Shown here piece after piece: positions 17,127 to 26,442 of a stretch of DNA of 64,000 nucleotides. The notes below the pieces were generated by a model. The model worked only from the letters and a program-made list of their open reading frames with translations. It did not search any database and was not told the origin of the DNA. Location of the stretch: assembly GCF_004295125.1 (NCBI RefSeq), contig NZ_CP036170.1, positions 1,731,501 to 1,795,500 on the forward strand, in the 5' to 3' direction. Numbering within the stretch: the stretch's first letter is position 1; every line of letters starts with the position of its first letter. The DNA is from [Clostridium] scindens ATCC 35704. GTDB lineage: Bacteria > Bacillota > Clostridia > Lachnospirales > Lachnospiraceae. The translations under genes and the position numbers were made by a program.

Positions 17127-18734
17127 TTAAGCCGTCTTTTCCTCGGTTTTTCCTTCGAATTTTTTAATCTCATCATGAAGAAAACGATGATATTTATTCA
17201 TGTTCCGACCAATGGCATACAGCATGAATTCTTTATACACCTTCTCTGACGTTCGGTAGTTGAATCTTCGGAAACTATCATTTCCCTTGATATCTCCAAA
17301 ATGTCCTTCTGTCTGGATGGAACGGATCTGACGATTTAGAATCCCTTTCTCACTTTGGATGTTTGCATGGGATTCCTCTTTCAATGTTTCCCCTTGTTCA
17401 TTGATCTTCATAACTTTGTTTTTCTCAGCATCTTTTTCTGCGTTATATTTATATAAGCATTTCGCTTTGTGTTCACAACCACTACAGTCTGCACATCCGT
17501 ATACCTCAAAAGTCTGGGTATAACCCGGCTGTTTTTTGGTCTCTGTGCGGATATGATGCAATTCTCTTCCGTCATGACAAACATAATACCGTTCATCCTC
17601 AAATATCTGTGTTTTCATGTTGTAATATTTTCCAATATCTTCTCTGTAAGCGCGTGTTTTCCGTTTTTCATGATCCTGCAGCTTGATGTAACTGGATATC
17701 TTATTTTTCTTTAAATACAGAAGATTTTTCTCGCTACAATAACCGCTATCTGCGGTTACTTCTTCCAAAATCTCCCCAAATGCATTTTTATGCTTTTCTA
17801 AAACCGGAATCAGTGTGTTATAGTCTGTCCGGTCATTGCTTACATAAGCATGGACAATGAAATAATTCTCTACTGCGATCTGAACATTATATGCGGCTTT
17901 TAACTGTCCGTTCAGCATGTGATCTTCTTTCATTCTCATAAAGGTGGCTTCTAAATCTGTTTTGGAATAGCTGTTCCTGTCCTTTCCCATGATCTCAAAA
18001 CATTCTTTGTATCCCATAAGGCGTTCGCCGCAGGTTTCTAATTCCTCATAAAGCTGCTGGAGCTCCGATTTCCTCTTCCCTTTTCCGTAAACAAACGCAA
18101 TCTGTTCCTTCTCTGCGATCTGAGTCAGATTTTTCTGAAGTTTCAAAATCTCCAATGGGGAACAGTTGTCAATCTCGATGATCGTATTATTGGACAACTT
18201 TTTATGTTTTGTCAGTTTCCGCTTCCGGTTCTTTTCAATGACATCTCTTACCTTATCCATTCCTTCGATCACAAACATATGTGCATGGGGAATGTCATAT
18301 TTTATGCCATACTCATTTTCATCTATCCATGCATTATACTTCTGATACAGTGAATCAATCATATCGAGTAAGCCTGCGAGATGATAATTGATCGTCCCTC
18401 TCCACACAAATGTATAGCGGTTTGCATTGGCCTCTATTTTTGTTCCATCAATAAAAAGGGATTTCAATGTGATCAGTCCTTCTTTTTGCAGGCGGCGGAG
18501 AAACTGGTAATTCAACTCATCCAATACATCTGCAGTCAGTCTTTTATTCTTGAACTCATAAAAAGCATCCCTTTTTGGTTTCTGACCTTTGGTAAGCCAG
18601 ATAAATGCAAGGTCTCTTTCGCATAATTCCACAATACGGTCAACAGCTCTAATCCCACGCATGTTTGCGTAAGTAACTACGGCATACATCATAATTGGGT
18701 TATACCCGGTTCTTCCCTTATCTGAACAATTGGC
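17127..18734 (-). pseudogene. IS1182-type transposase, main part (split by IS21-1)
   Basis: DDE transposase. The visible part begins SDKGRTGYNPIMMYAVVTYAN and includes LFIDGTKIEANANRYTFVWRG (first catalytic Asp), DRTDYNTLIPVLE, TADSGYCSEKNLLYLKK (second Asp region) and the C-terminal NRQIRSIQTEGHFGDIKG (catalytic Glu). Its first ~68 codons lie at 21309-21511 beyond the IS21-1 insertion, with an 8-bp duplication at the junction. When the insertion and one repeat copy are removed, the frame is continuous at 601 codons. So this is a once-complete gene inactivated only by IS21-1. Confidence 0.9.
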
Positions 18735-18884
18735 TGCAAATTCCGGTCGAACGGTACGCTAATTCCAATATTATCGGTATGTGCATTCTGATATAACGGT
18801 ATGAACTTTCTGCTCGAACGGTACGCCTTTCCTTTATTATTGTGATGTAACTATTATTCATCACAGTGTAAAGGAGGAGCAATT

Positions 18885-20456
18885 ATGCACGACTACACTA
18901 CTATCATAGGTGTCATAGAACTAAGACTTAACAAGATCAGCTATGACAATGTTCAGAAACGATATCGAATTGGAAGAAGCGGAATCTCACTGATTATGGA
19001 ACGCTATCGGGATTCTGGATTATCATTGGATGATTTAAAGCAGATGCCGGCCGAAAAGGTGGTCAATCTGATTTATCCCAAGGATAATCTTCGCCACAAA
19101 AACATTCCGTTGCCTGATTTTCACCAAATTCATGAGAACATGATCCAAATGGGAAAGAATGCAGACCTTGGATTTCTGTGGATCGAGTACAAAAAGAAAA
19201 ATCCTAATGGTTATCAGCTATCACAGTTTTACAAACTGTATAGAGACTTTCTGGTAAATACTTATGGATCCACAAAAGTATCCATGCCGGTTGAACGAAT
19301 TCCCGGTGAAAAGATGTACATCGACTGGGTAGGTGATCAACCAGAGCTGCTTCTGGATCCTTCAACTGGAGAACTCAAGAAAGTACACATTTTTGCAACA
19401 ACTCTTGGTTTCAGCAGTCTTGTTTATGCAGAAGCCTTTCCAGATGAAAAACTGCCACATTTTATCACTGGTACCGTACATGCATTATCTTTTTACGGTG
19501 CTGTTCCCAGATATCTTGTGCCGGATAATCTGAAAACGGCTGTTACCCGACATAATAAGGATGAGCTTGTATTACAGACGGCTTTTTCAGATCTGGAAAC
19601 TTTTTATGATACAATCATACTTCCACCACCGCCGCGCAAACCAAAGGGAAAAGCAACGATTGAAAATCATGTTCGCTTTCTGGAAATCTATTTAGTCGAA
19701 GAACTTAAGAAAAATACCTATACCTCGCTTGAGGCTTTAAATGATGCTACAAAAAGAATTGTAGAGGACATCAATCAGCGACCATTTCAGAAAAAATCAG
19801 ATATCCGTAAATCAAGGATAACTGGATTTGAAAAGTATGACAAACCGCGTATGAACAAGCTTCCCGGCGAGAATTACACGCTTTGTGATTATAAGTACTT
19901 TCTTAAAGTTCCTGATAATTATCATCTTGAATATGATGCCCACTACTACTCTGTATTGTATACCCAAAGAGGAAAGCCGGCAATTCTAAAGGCAACAATG
20001 GCAGAAATAAGGATCTGCGATGAGTACAACCGTCTGATCTGCCGACATCCGAGATCCTACAGGGATTTTCCGCTATATATCACAGATGACAGCCATATGC
20101 CGCAAGAACATCTTTATTATAAAGAGGTTAATGCCCATGATGGTGCTTATTATCGGCGGTGGGCATCTGTATACGGCGATTCTATGGTCACTCTTATAGA
20201 TAGGATCCTGCGCAGTCCAAAACATGAAGAACAAGCTTACAACAGTTGTGCCGGAGTCCTTCATTCCTGTAAGGATGTGCCACACAGGCTCGTACAAGAA
20301 GCTGCGGATAAATGTGTAGAAGCAAATGCCTGCAAGTATTCTTATTTTAAAAAAGTACTTGGCATGGTCCAAAACAATCATTCTATTAATAACACAGCTG
20401 CATCAGGAACACTTCCTTCCCATGCAAATATCCGTGGAAAGGAGGCCTATAAATAA
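18885..20456 (+). CDS. istA: IS21-family transposase IstA (IS21-1 copy A)
   Basis: 523 aa. N-terminal helix-turn-helix (RLNKISYDNVQKRYRIGRSGIS), rve-type DDE integrase core with MYIDWVGDQPELLL (first Asp), VPDNLKTAVTRHNK (second Asp) and KGKATIENHVRFLE (catalytic Glu), then a C-terminal beta domain. It performs strand transfer together with IstB. The start codon follows GGAGGAG. Copy B at 29774-31345 encodes the same protein, so this family has moved recently in the genome. Confidence 0.95.
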   Translation: MHDYTTIIGVIELRLNKISYDNVQKRYRIGRSGISLIMERYRDSGLSLDDLKQMPAEKVVNLIYPKDNLRHKNIPLPDFHQIHENMIQMGKNADLGFLWIEYKKKNPNGYQLSQFYKLYRDFLVNTYGSTKVSMPVERIPGEKMYIDWVGDQPELLLDPSTGELKKVHIFATTLGFSSLVYAEAFPDEKLPHFITGTVHALSFYGAVPRYLVPDNLKTAVTRHNKDELVLQTAFSDLETFYDTIILPPPPRKPKGKATIENHVRFLEIYLVEELKKNTYTSLEALNDATKRIVEDINQRPFQKKSDIRKSRITGFEKYDKPRMNKLPGENYTLCDYKYFLKVPDNYHLEYDAHYYSVLYTQRGKPAILKATMAEIRICDEYNRLICRHPRSYRDFPLYITDDSHMPQEHLYYKEVNAHDGAYYRRWASVYGDSMVTLIDRILRSPKHEEQAYNSCAGVLHSCKDVPHRLVQEAADKCVEANACKYSYFKKVLGMVQNNHSINNTAASGTLPSHANIRGKEAYK

Positions 20457-21221
20457 GTGAGAATACAAAGCGAAATCACATTGACACCGGAAGAACAGGC
20501 CCTGATTTCTCGACTGAAAAGTTTCAGAGTTCCGGAAATGGCACGTATATTGGAGGAACAGTTGAGAGATCCGAATGCGGATCTGAATACTTTTAAGGAA
20601 CGTATGTCAGCGATGATCAATTCGGAATGGCAATCAAGGGCGGATAAACGCTTCAATCGTTTGATGAAAGAAGCTCATCTCAGGTATCCGGCTGCAGATC
20701 TTGATGAGACGATTTATCGTCCTGAGCGTCAGTTAGACACGCAGATAATTGAACGTCTGAGCACTTGTCACTGGATAGAGGAAGGAAAAAACCTGATTGT
20801 AACAGGTTCTTCAGCAAGTGGTAAAACGTATTTGATCAATGCTTTTTGCGTAACAGCTATGAAACAGTCCAAAAGTGTCAGGTATATCAAAGCGAACACT
20901 CTTATGAGTGAAATGGAACAAGCACGTATCAAAGCTACTAATCTGGATTATCTGAACAAACTTACGAAACTCGATCTTCTTGTGATAGATGACTTTGGCC
21001 TGATGGATCTTGATCTCGATAAATGCCGAGATCTTTTTGAAGTACTTGATACCCGTGATGGACGGAAATCTACAGTTGTGATTTCTCAATTTCCTGTCAG
21101 CTCCTGGTTTGATATGTTTGCAGATAACACTTACGCAGATGCCTGCCTTACAAGAATTACCGACAAGCATCATACATATCGTCTGGAAATGAATGGTATC
21201 AACATGAGAGAAACGGAATAA
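20457..21221 (+). CDS. istB: IS21 helper ATPase IstB (IS21-1 copy A)
   Basis: 254 aa AAA+ ATPase. Walker A GSSASGKTYL, Walker B LLVIDDFGLMDL, and the typical ending DACLTRITDKHHTYRLEMNGINMRETE. It starts with GTG directly after the istA stop. IstB assembles on target DNA and recruits IstA. Complete here, whereas the second copy is broken. Confidence 0.94.
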   Translation: MRIQSEITLTPEEQALISRLKSFRVPEMARILEEQLRDPNADLNTFKERMSAMINSEWQSRADKRFNRLMKEAHLRYPAADLDETIYRPERQLDTQIIERLSTCHWIEEGKNLIVTGSSASGKTYLINAFCVTAMKQSKSVRYIKANTLMSEMEQARIKATNLDYLNKLTKLDLLVIDDFGLMDLDLDKCRDLFEVLDTRDGRKSTVVISQFPVSSWFDMFADNTYADACLTRITDKHHTYRLEMNGINMRETE

Positions 21222-21308
21222 AAGATATCAATAGTATTTTGTACCGCTAAAAATGGAATAGCCGTTCCGCGCATGCGGAACGGAAATCCCATTCAACCGT
21301 AATTTACA

Positions 21309-21511
21309 CAATTGGCCAACAAGCCAGAAAAATCTAATTCCTCCATCACTTTTTTCAGGGTATAGACTGGATTGTCGTCAGGTAAACACAATTCGAAGAA
21401 ACTGAAGTTAATTTTCTGTTGCCCTAATTCAAAAAATTCGTTATAATACTTATTGTTTAGCATAGTTACATTATAACATGTAACGGAGAAGAGATGGTTG
21501 TCGTTAGCCAT
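21309..21511 (-). pseudogene. IS1182-type transposase, N-terminal part
   Basis: Codons for the start of the split transposase, ending DFSGLLANC, which joins SDKGRTGYNP across the IS21-1 insertion. Two starts are possible: 21511 (MANDNHLF) or 21463 (MLNNKYYNEF). The second fits the usual length of the N-terminal region. The duplicated target CAATTGGC lies at its 3' end. Confidence 0.8.
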
Positions 21512-21538
21512 CTTTTTCTCTTTTATGGAAAAATTTCA

Positions 21539-21575
21539 GGGGCAGATGTGACCTGGTATGAGTCACATCTGCCCC
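21539..21575. terminator. Strong 14-bp hairpin beside the IS1182 element
   Basis: GGGGCAGATGTGAC (21539-21552) is perfectly repeated inverted at 21562-21575 with a 9-nt loop. It lies just outside the transposase start and may be the element's terminal structure that insulates it from outside transcription. Confidence 0.55.
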
Positions 21576-21755
21576 TATTTGGAACTATCTATTTCCCGAT
21601 AGCCCCTTGATAGCGTTAGTAAATTAAAATAAAGTGTCTTATATATAGTATATAGGGACTTTATAATAGAAATCTTACAAATATGAATAAATCCATGTCC
21701 TAAAAATATACATTTCATGGAAAATATAATGCAAAAAAATATTAATATGATACAA
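21576..21755. other. AT-rich gap between the IS1182 end and the XRE gene
   Basis: No gene or clear hairpin is visible. The right-hand boundary of the IS1182 element presumably lies here or at the hairpin at 21539, but I could not find its inverted repeat. Confidence 0.3.
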
Positions 21756-22094
21756 TCAAGATAAGCGAGAAGCAAGGAATTCTATGACGGCAAGAATTTC
21801 ATCTTGCTTTTGCGTTGGGAATTTTTTGATATTAATTTCAATTTTTTGAGAAATAGAATCAACTTCTTCTGTTTGATAATTAATTAAAAGATCGCAGAAA
21901 ATTTCTTGACGAGCCACATGAAGCGCATCTGCAATTTCACAGGCAAAATCTACTGTGAGAGAAGAAGAACCATTTTCAATACGACTTATAAAACTAGGAG
22001 AAACATGAAGTTTTTCGGCAAGTTGATTTTGAGTAATACCTTGAGCCTTGCGAATTTCCTGGATACGTTGTCCTGTTTTCATAATGGCATTCAT
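21756..22094 (-). CDS. XRE-family transcriptional regulator
   Basis: 112 aa. An HTH_3 domain fills residues 6-65 (TGQRIQEIRKAQGITQNQLAEKLHVSPSFISRIENGSSSLTVDFACEIADALHV), followed by a short helical tail ending VIEFLASRLS. It is divergent from the gene at 22213, with a 118-nt shared control region carrying a palindrome. It probably represses its own and the divergent promoter, and so may gate the lantibiotic region. Confidence 0.88.
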   Translation of the reverse strand: MNAIMKTGQRIQEIRKAQGITQNQLAEKLHVSPSFISRIENGSSSLTVDFACEIADALHVARQEIFCDLLINYQTEEVDSISQKIEINIKKFPTQKQDEILAVIEFLASRLS

Positions 22095-22156
22095 CTCCTT
22101 TCTTTGCTATATATTGTAACAATAATAGTAATAGAAATGAATTTACATATATGCAA

Positions 22157-22172
22157 ACTATTTACAAATAGT
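22157..22172. promoter_or_regulatory. Palindromic operator candidate between divergent genes
   Basis: ACTATT (22157-22162) and AATAGT (22167-22172) form a palindrome around TACA, in the space between the XRE gene and the divergent gene. It is a natural site for the XRE dimer; binding is inferred. Confidence 0.4.
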
Positions 22173-22212
22173 AAATACGACTGTACTATTAAGGAAAAGG
22201 AGGTACGGTTGA

Positions 22213-22782
22213 ATGTTTTATAATAAGGTTGAAGTAAAAGCCATTATTCTTGCAGTTTATAATATTGAATCATTGGGATTAAATAGTAGTAGAATTTTGT
22301 TGAAGAGTATTGTTTGGTTGTGTAAACAATATGAGACTACGAAAGAGAATTTATATCTAGAGAAAGCAATGTGGCATATATATGCATATTTAGAATTAGG
22401 TTATTCATATGAAACTGGAGAAAGAGAATTTAATATAGTATTGGAGTATTTACAACTGAACAGAGCGGATATTTTTCCTAAAAGAGAGTGGGAATATAAA
22501 AAGATCACTTTAACCAAGGCTAATGTGAATCGCTTATTAGGGAAATGGAACCCATATTTTCAATCAATGAAAATTAATGATGCAGTTGCAGATATTATAA
22601 AGAAAGTTCAGGATAAAGAATATGGGAAATATATTTATCATTGTGGGAAAGCAATAGAAGAATGTGAAGAAAATACGTTATGGGAAAAAACTTTTATTCT
22701 GTATGTAACAAAAGATGAGGCAATTCTTCAAGATATGAATAAGAGTAAATATTATATGCTTAAGGAGATACAACATGATTAG
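22213..22782 (+). CDS. Hypothetical protein at the head of the lantibiotic region
   Basis: 189 aa, soluble, helix-rich, no signal peptide or membrane segment, strong GGAGG site before the ATG. I do not recognise a family. Residues 1-75 (VEVKAIILAVYNIESLGLNS, YETTKENLYLEKAMWHIYAYLELG) look like helical repeats. Its stop overlaps the ATG of a 22-codon frame (22776, MIRIATIGGSILG), hinting at a coupled gene that is now truncated. Position between an XRE repressor and the Agr-like regulators suggests a regulatory role, without proof. Confidence 0.7.
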   Translation: MFYNKVEVKAIILAVYNIESLGLNSSRILLKSIVWLCKQYETTKENLYLEKAMWHIYAYLELGYSYETGEREFNIVLEYLQLNRADIFPKREWEYKKITLTKANVNRLLGKWNPYFQSMKINDAVADIIKKVQDKEYGKYIYHCGKAIEECEENTLWEKTFILYVTKDEAILQDMNKSKYYMLKEIQHD

Positions 22783-23278
22783 AATTGCAACTATCGGAGG
22801 TAGTATATTGGGCGTGAATCGATGTGTTTTTTTCTCTAGTTAAATATTTCTTTTTGTTAATGTAATGATTGTTCTGTGTGTGAGAATGGGGAGATGAGAA
22901 AATATTAATTGCAGGAGTAACTCTTTTATTTTTTTTAGTTAATGCAACAACAGATATGATTGCTGCAAGTGCATGTTTTGTTGATAAAAGGCTTTTTAAT
23001 TTGCAATTCGAGGTCATATTCTTATAATTTAAGGGCAAAAGAAAGATAAGATGTTATAAATATGTTATATTATAAATATCGGAAAGAAATTAAAAAAAAT
23101 GTGCGTAATCTTATTGGAAGAGGGACTCCTGGTTTTTCAGTGTATGAAAATTAATGATCTTATTGGTAAAATAGGAAATCATGAAGAGAGAGTACCTATC
23201 CATTAAGTTGTGTATAACCAGAATGAGTATACATTTTATGATGTTGTAAAAATAAATACTATATTTTTGAGGAAAAAA
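22783..23278 (+). other. Region of small frames and a possible AgrD-like relic
   Basis: No full gene. Visible short frames: MIRIATIGGSILGVNRC (22776 on); an open stretch at about 22904-23027 reading AGVTLLFFLVNATTDMIAAS then ACFVDKRLF; a 30-codon frame from 23062 (MLYYKYRKEIKKN); and a 20-codon frame from 23144 (MKINDLIGKIGNHEERVPIH). The hydrophobic segment followed by AASACF and charged residues is reminiscent of clostridial AgrD autoinducer precursors, but it lacks a proper start codon. An agrB gene is not present. Confidence 0.3.
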
Positions 23279-23995
23279 GTGAAAATGATTAAAATAGTTA
23301 TAATAGATGATGAAGAAAATATATTAAATATTGTTGAAAATATTGTGAAAAAAGCAATGGAAAATAAAATAGAAATATATACATATCTAAGTGTGAAAAA
23401 ATTTTGGACTGATTTTGAAGAGAAAATGGATTTTGACATAGTGATTTCAGATGTTGAGATGCCGGAAATTGGTGGAATTGAATTAGGGAAAAGGATAAAG
23501 GGGAAAAAGTCAGATATATATTTGATATATTTAACATCTTACTCTATGTATGCAGTTCAGAGTTATGAAATAGAAGCATATCAGTATATATTAAAAGAAA
23601 ATATGCAGTATAGACTTCCAATAGTGCTCAGTTCACTGATTAATAAATTTGAAAAAGATAAAGATAAATTTAGGTTTATAGGAAGTCCTATGAATAAAGA
23701 AAAAATATATTATAAAGAAATTATATATATGTGTAAAGAAAAAACATCTAAGTATGTACGTTTCGTGACAACAAGAGGAATATATAAAGAACGGATAACA
23801 TTAACACAGATTATAAAAGAATTAGGAAGTGCAGAATTCCTTTTAACAGAACGAGGTTATGTAGTCAATGTTAATCACTTGGATGGAATAAAGGAAAATT
23901 TGATTACTATGGATAATGGAGAACAAATTATTATAAGTAGATCTAATTTGAAAAGAGTGAAAGAGCAAATTAATTTATATAGAGGAAGATTGTAG
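23279..23995 (+). CDS. LytTR-type response regulator (AgrA/ComE-like)
   Basis: About 238 aa. I favour the GTG at 23279 or the ATG at 23285 (MIKIVIIDDEEN) after GAGG; a longer frame from 23210 has no supporting ribosome site. Receiver domain: IDDEE, phosphoacceptor DIVISDVEMPEIGG, Lys near YQYILKENM. The C-terminal half (KIYYKEIIYMCKEKTSKYVRFVTTRG to the end) is a LytTR DNA-binding domain. Such regulators control peptide-pheromone circuits and bacteriocin genes. The kinase gene follows by 9 nt, then lanA, so it probably controls lantibiotic and perhaps sactipeptide expression. Confidence 0.92.
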   Translation: MKMIKIVIIDDEENILNIVENIVKKAMENKIEIYTYLSVKKFWTDFEEKMDFDIVISDVEMPEIGGIELGKRIKGKKSDIYLIYLTSYSMYAVQSYEIEAYQYILKENMQYRLPIVLSSLINKFEKDKDKFRFIGSPMNKEKIYYKEIIYMCKEKTSKYVRFVTTRGIYKERITLTQIIKELGSAEFLLTERGYVVNVNHLDGIKENLITMDNGEQIIISRSNLKRVKEQINLYRGRL

Positions 23996-24004
23996 AAGTG
24001 TATT

Positions 24005-25315
24005 ATGATGAAGATGATACAAATGTGGATTGCATTTTTTGAAATATGGTTATGCTACCAATTTTTGTATGCTACAATTTTAGAACCAAAACTTTTAACT
24101 AAAAAAAATAGATTATTCGTAAATTTGAATATTATAATTGTAGGACTCTTATTAAGTATAAATAGGGAAATTCTGTTTTTTTCCTATAGTATGATGATAT
24201 TTTGTGCATTGGTAATATGTATTAATCTATTTTTTATAGTTAAAAAAAATCCTTTTTTAATTACGAATCTCGTGTTTCTCTATTTTTTAGGTACATCTTT
24301 GTTGGACTTATTGTTTAGTTTTTGGGGGATGATATTTTTACAAACAGAATTTGAAGAGGCAGTTTATTGGTATGCAAACTCTTATTGGAAAATTGGAATT
24401 TTATTGTGTACAAGAAGTATAACAGGAATAATAGTTTTTTCTCTTGGAAAAAGTAGAGATAGAGAAATAGATATCAGAGAATTTCAAAATATTATTTTAT
24501 CAGCGAATCTTGTGTTATTTGTGGTTATGAGAGGATATCAATTTGTTTTGGTAAACATGTCAAATGGTATATTACAAATGCGAGGAGATATTACTAGTTT
24601 TTCTCTTTTAATCATCATTGTTATTGTAATATTTGTTAGTAGGGCTTTTGTGAAAAGCAAGATGTTACAAAAGCAAAATGAAATGCTAAAGATGAGAGAA
24701 AAATTAAAAGAACAAAGTTATCAAGAGTTGCTATGTGTTTTAGAACAAAATCGCCAATTAATACATGATATAAAAAATCATATGATTATACTTCAAAGTC
24801 AAGAGAGAACCTATGATTACGAAGGGATTGCTAACTATGCAAAAGAACTTGAAAAAGTTTTTTTGAGAACAACAGAAGAAATATGGACAGGAAATAAAGT
24901 GGTTGATTTAATATTGAGACAAAAAAAATATTTGGCAGAAGAACGCAACATAGAGTTTTTTATTGAAACGATTTTTTTACCCCAATGGCCCTTCAAGGAT
25001 AGTGAATTATGTTCATTGTTTGGAAATTTATTAGATAATTCGATAGAGGCATGTGAAAAAATAAAAAAAGGAAAGCGATGGATTAAAGTACAAGTAGAGA
25101 AACAGAACAGGTTATTATTTTTAGATATATCCAATTCCATAGAAGAAAAAATATTAGTGCGAGGAGGTAAATTAATAACTAATAAAAAGGATAAAGCAAA
25201 TCATGGATATGGGTTAAAAGGGATCGAAAGAATTGTAAATAAGTATGAAGGAGAAATGTCTTATCAAGTAAAGGGAAATCTGTTTAAAATTATTATTACA
25301 TTTTTTCTAAAATAA
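24005..25315 (+). CDS. GHKL-type sensor histidine kinase (AgrC/ComD-like)
   Basis: 436 aa. The first ~215 residues are a membrane sensor of about six or seven helices. The catalytic half has the H-box LIHDIKNHMIILQSQ, N-box LFGNLLDNSIEACEKIKKG and G-box HGYGLKGIERIVNKY of the HPK10 class that senses secreted peptides. It is paired with the LytTR regulator and stands 31 nt before the lantibiotic precursor gene. The signal could be the lantibiotic itself or a separate autoinducer. No AgrB protease is encoded nearby. Confidence 0.92.
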   Translation: MMKMIQMWIAFFEIWLCYQFLYATILEPKLLTKKNRLFVNLNIIIVGLLLSINREILFFSYSMMIFCALVICINLFFIVKKNPFLITNLVFLYFLGTSLLDLLFSFWGMIFLQTEFEEAVYWYANSYWKIGILLCTRSITGIIVFSLGKSRDREIDIREFQNIILSANLVLFVVMRGYQFVLVNMSNGILQMRGDITSFSLLIIIVIVIFVSRAFVKSKMLQKQNEMLKMREKLKEQSYQELLCVLEQNRQLIHDIKNHMIILQSQERTYDYEGIANYAKELEKVFLRTTEEIWTGNKVVDLILRQKKYLAEERNIEFFIETIFLPQWPFKDSELCSLFGNLLDNSIEACEKIKKGKRWIKVQVEKQNRLLFLDISNSIEEKILVRGGKLITNKKDKANHGYGLKGIERIVNKYEGEMSYQVKGNLFKIIITFFLK

Positions 25316-25346
25316 TTTTTATAGTATGAAAGGAGGTTAGGATACA

Positions 25347-25496
25347 ATGCAAGAAAAGCAAGAACATTATTTGGCAGGAGATTTGGAAGTGGAGTTAGAG
25401 GAATTTAAAAGTCTTGCACAAAATGAGGAGTATGCAGAAGGGTTTTTATCCACAACGATCAAATGTGGAACATTTTTAACTATTTATTGTTGCTAA
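25347..25496 (+). CDS. lanA: Type II lantibiotic precursor peptide (LanA)
   Basis: 49 aa, preceded by AAAGGAGG. The leader is acidic (MQEKQEHYLAGDLEVELEEF, then KSLAQNEEYAEG) and the C-terminal part FLSTTIKCGTFLTIYCC holds Ser/Thr residues and three Cys. That is the content needed for dehydration and lanthionine ring formation. The Cys-Cys end is shared with many lacticin 481-type peptides. Cleavage probably lies near the EG, but no typical double-Gly is present. The LanM synthetase gene follows after a terminator, the usual attenuated order. No LanT transporter is seen in the window. Confidence 0.82.
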   Translation: MQEKQEHYLAGDLEVELEEFKSLAQNEEYAEGFLSTTIKCGTFLTIYCC

Positions 25497-25501
25497 AGGA
25501 A

Positions 25502-25530
25502 AAGGTAGAGTGTTTTACACTCTGCCTTTT
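25502..25530 (+). terminator. Attenuating terminator between lanA and lanM
   Basis: AAGGTAGAGTG (25502-25512) pairs with CACTCTGCCTT (25518-25528) with one G-T, followed by T residues. It would make precursor mRNA more abundant than synthetase mRNA. Confidence 0.8.
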
Positions 25531-25561
25531 ATGATGATGTTAAATGATTACGGAGGATAAT

Positions 25562-25992
25562 ATGGAGAAGTATAGTACTTATTTATCAGAACGTAAATAT
25601 TTATCTCTAAACGAATATGAGATTGATATTTATAAAGAAATATATTGGAAAAAGATGTTAGGGGATACAATATATGAAAAAGTTTTAACTTATCAAAAAA
25701 ATATAAACGATTATTTGAGCGGAAGAACGTTTGATATTGAAACATTAGAAGTGAAATGTGAAGAGAAATTACTCGATTATTTGAAAAAAGAAGATGATAA
25801 CAGAGAGGGTGAATTTAGACATAAGATATATTTTAAGGAATTTTTTTCCCGAGTTACAAATTATGGACTTACTAAACTTAAAAAAAGTGTAAAAAGGGAA
25901 GTTTTTACTGCAAAGAATTTACAAGATTTTAGGGAACAATTAGCCATACAGTTACAAACTGTTTGTATAAGAACATTAATTACACGTTTGCA
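25562..25992 (+). pseudogene. lanM: LanM lantibiotic synthetase, N-terminal part (broken by IS21-1 copy B)
   Basis: The start is the ATG at 25562 with GGAGG five to six bases before it; a frame six codons longer reads through that ribosome site. The first ~143 codons end at RTLITRLH, where the element begins. The frame then resumes at 31502 (HVYKEKEKLRGETP). Removing the element and one copy of the 6-bp repeat TTTGCA restores the codons exactly. Together with correction of the later frameshift, the ancestral LanM would be about 1021 aa, the normal size. Confidence 0.88.
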
Positions 25993-26079
25993 TGTAAATT
26001 ACGGTTGAATGGGATTTCCGTTCCGCATGCGCGGAACGGCTATTCCATTTTTAGCGGTACAAAATACTATTGATATCTT

Positions 26080-26303
26080 TTATTCCGTTTCTCTCATGTT
26101 GATACCATTCATTTCCAGACGATATGTATGATGCTTGTCGGTAATTCTTGTAAGGCAGGCATCTGCGTAAGTGTTATCTGCAAACATATCAAACCAGGAG
26201 CTGACAGGAAATTGAGAAATCACAACTGTAGATTTCCGTCCATCACGGGTATCAAGTACTTCAAAAAGATCTCGGCATTTATCGAGATCAAGATCCATCA
26301 GGC
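26080..26303 (-). pseudogene. istB: istB of IS21-1 copy B, 3' part
   Basis: Encodes the last ~73 residues of IstB (MDLDLDKCRDLFEVLDTRDG to NGINMRETE), identical in sequence to copy A. It is separated from its 5' part by IS21-2 copy 1, whose 8-bp duplication CATCAGGC lies at 26296-26303. Confidence 0.93.
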
Positions 26304-26442
26304 TGTTTTTTGCAAGCACTTTTTGGAGAAAAATGCAAAATATTTTTGGAGAATGTTGCATCTCCAAATTGGAGAAAGTTGCAAGGCCTCGGCTGGCAGC
26401 TATTCTGCCAGCTACATAGCCATTGCAGACCATATTTAGTTG

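Larger units (their letters stand above)
18735..21308 (+). mobile_element. IS21-1, copy A (2574 bp, complete)
   Basis: Ends are TGCAAATTCC (left) and the inverted TGTAAATTAC (right), i.e. TG...CA as in IS21 elements. An exact 8-bp target duplication CAATTGGC flanks it (18727-18734 and 21309-21316). The left end has TCGAACGGTACGC twice (18747-18759, 18814-18826) and related CGGTATG motifs, likely transposase binding sites. The right end has a 9-bp palindrome around CCGTTCCGC. Genes istA and istB are intact. It sits in the IS1182 transposase gene. Confidence 0.93.
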
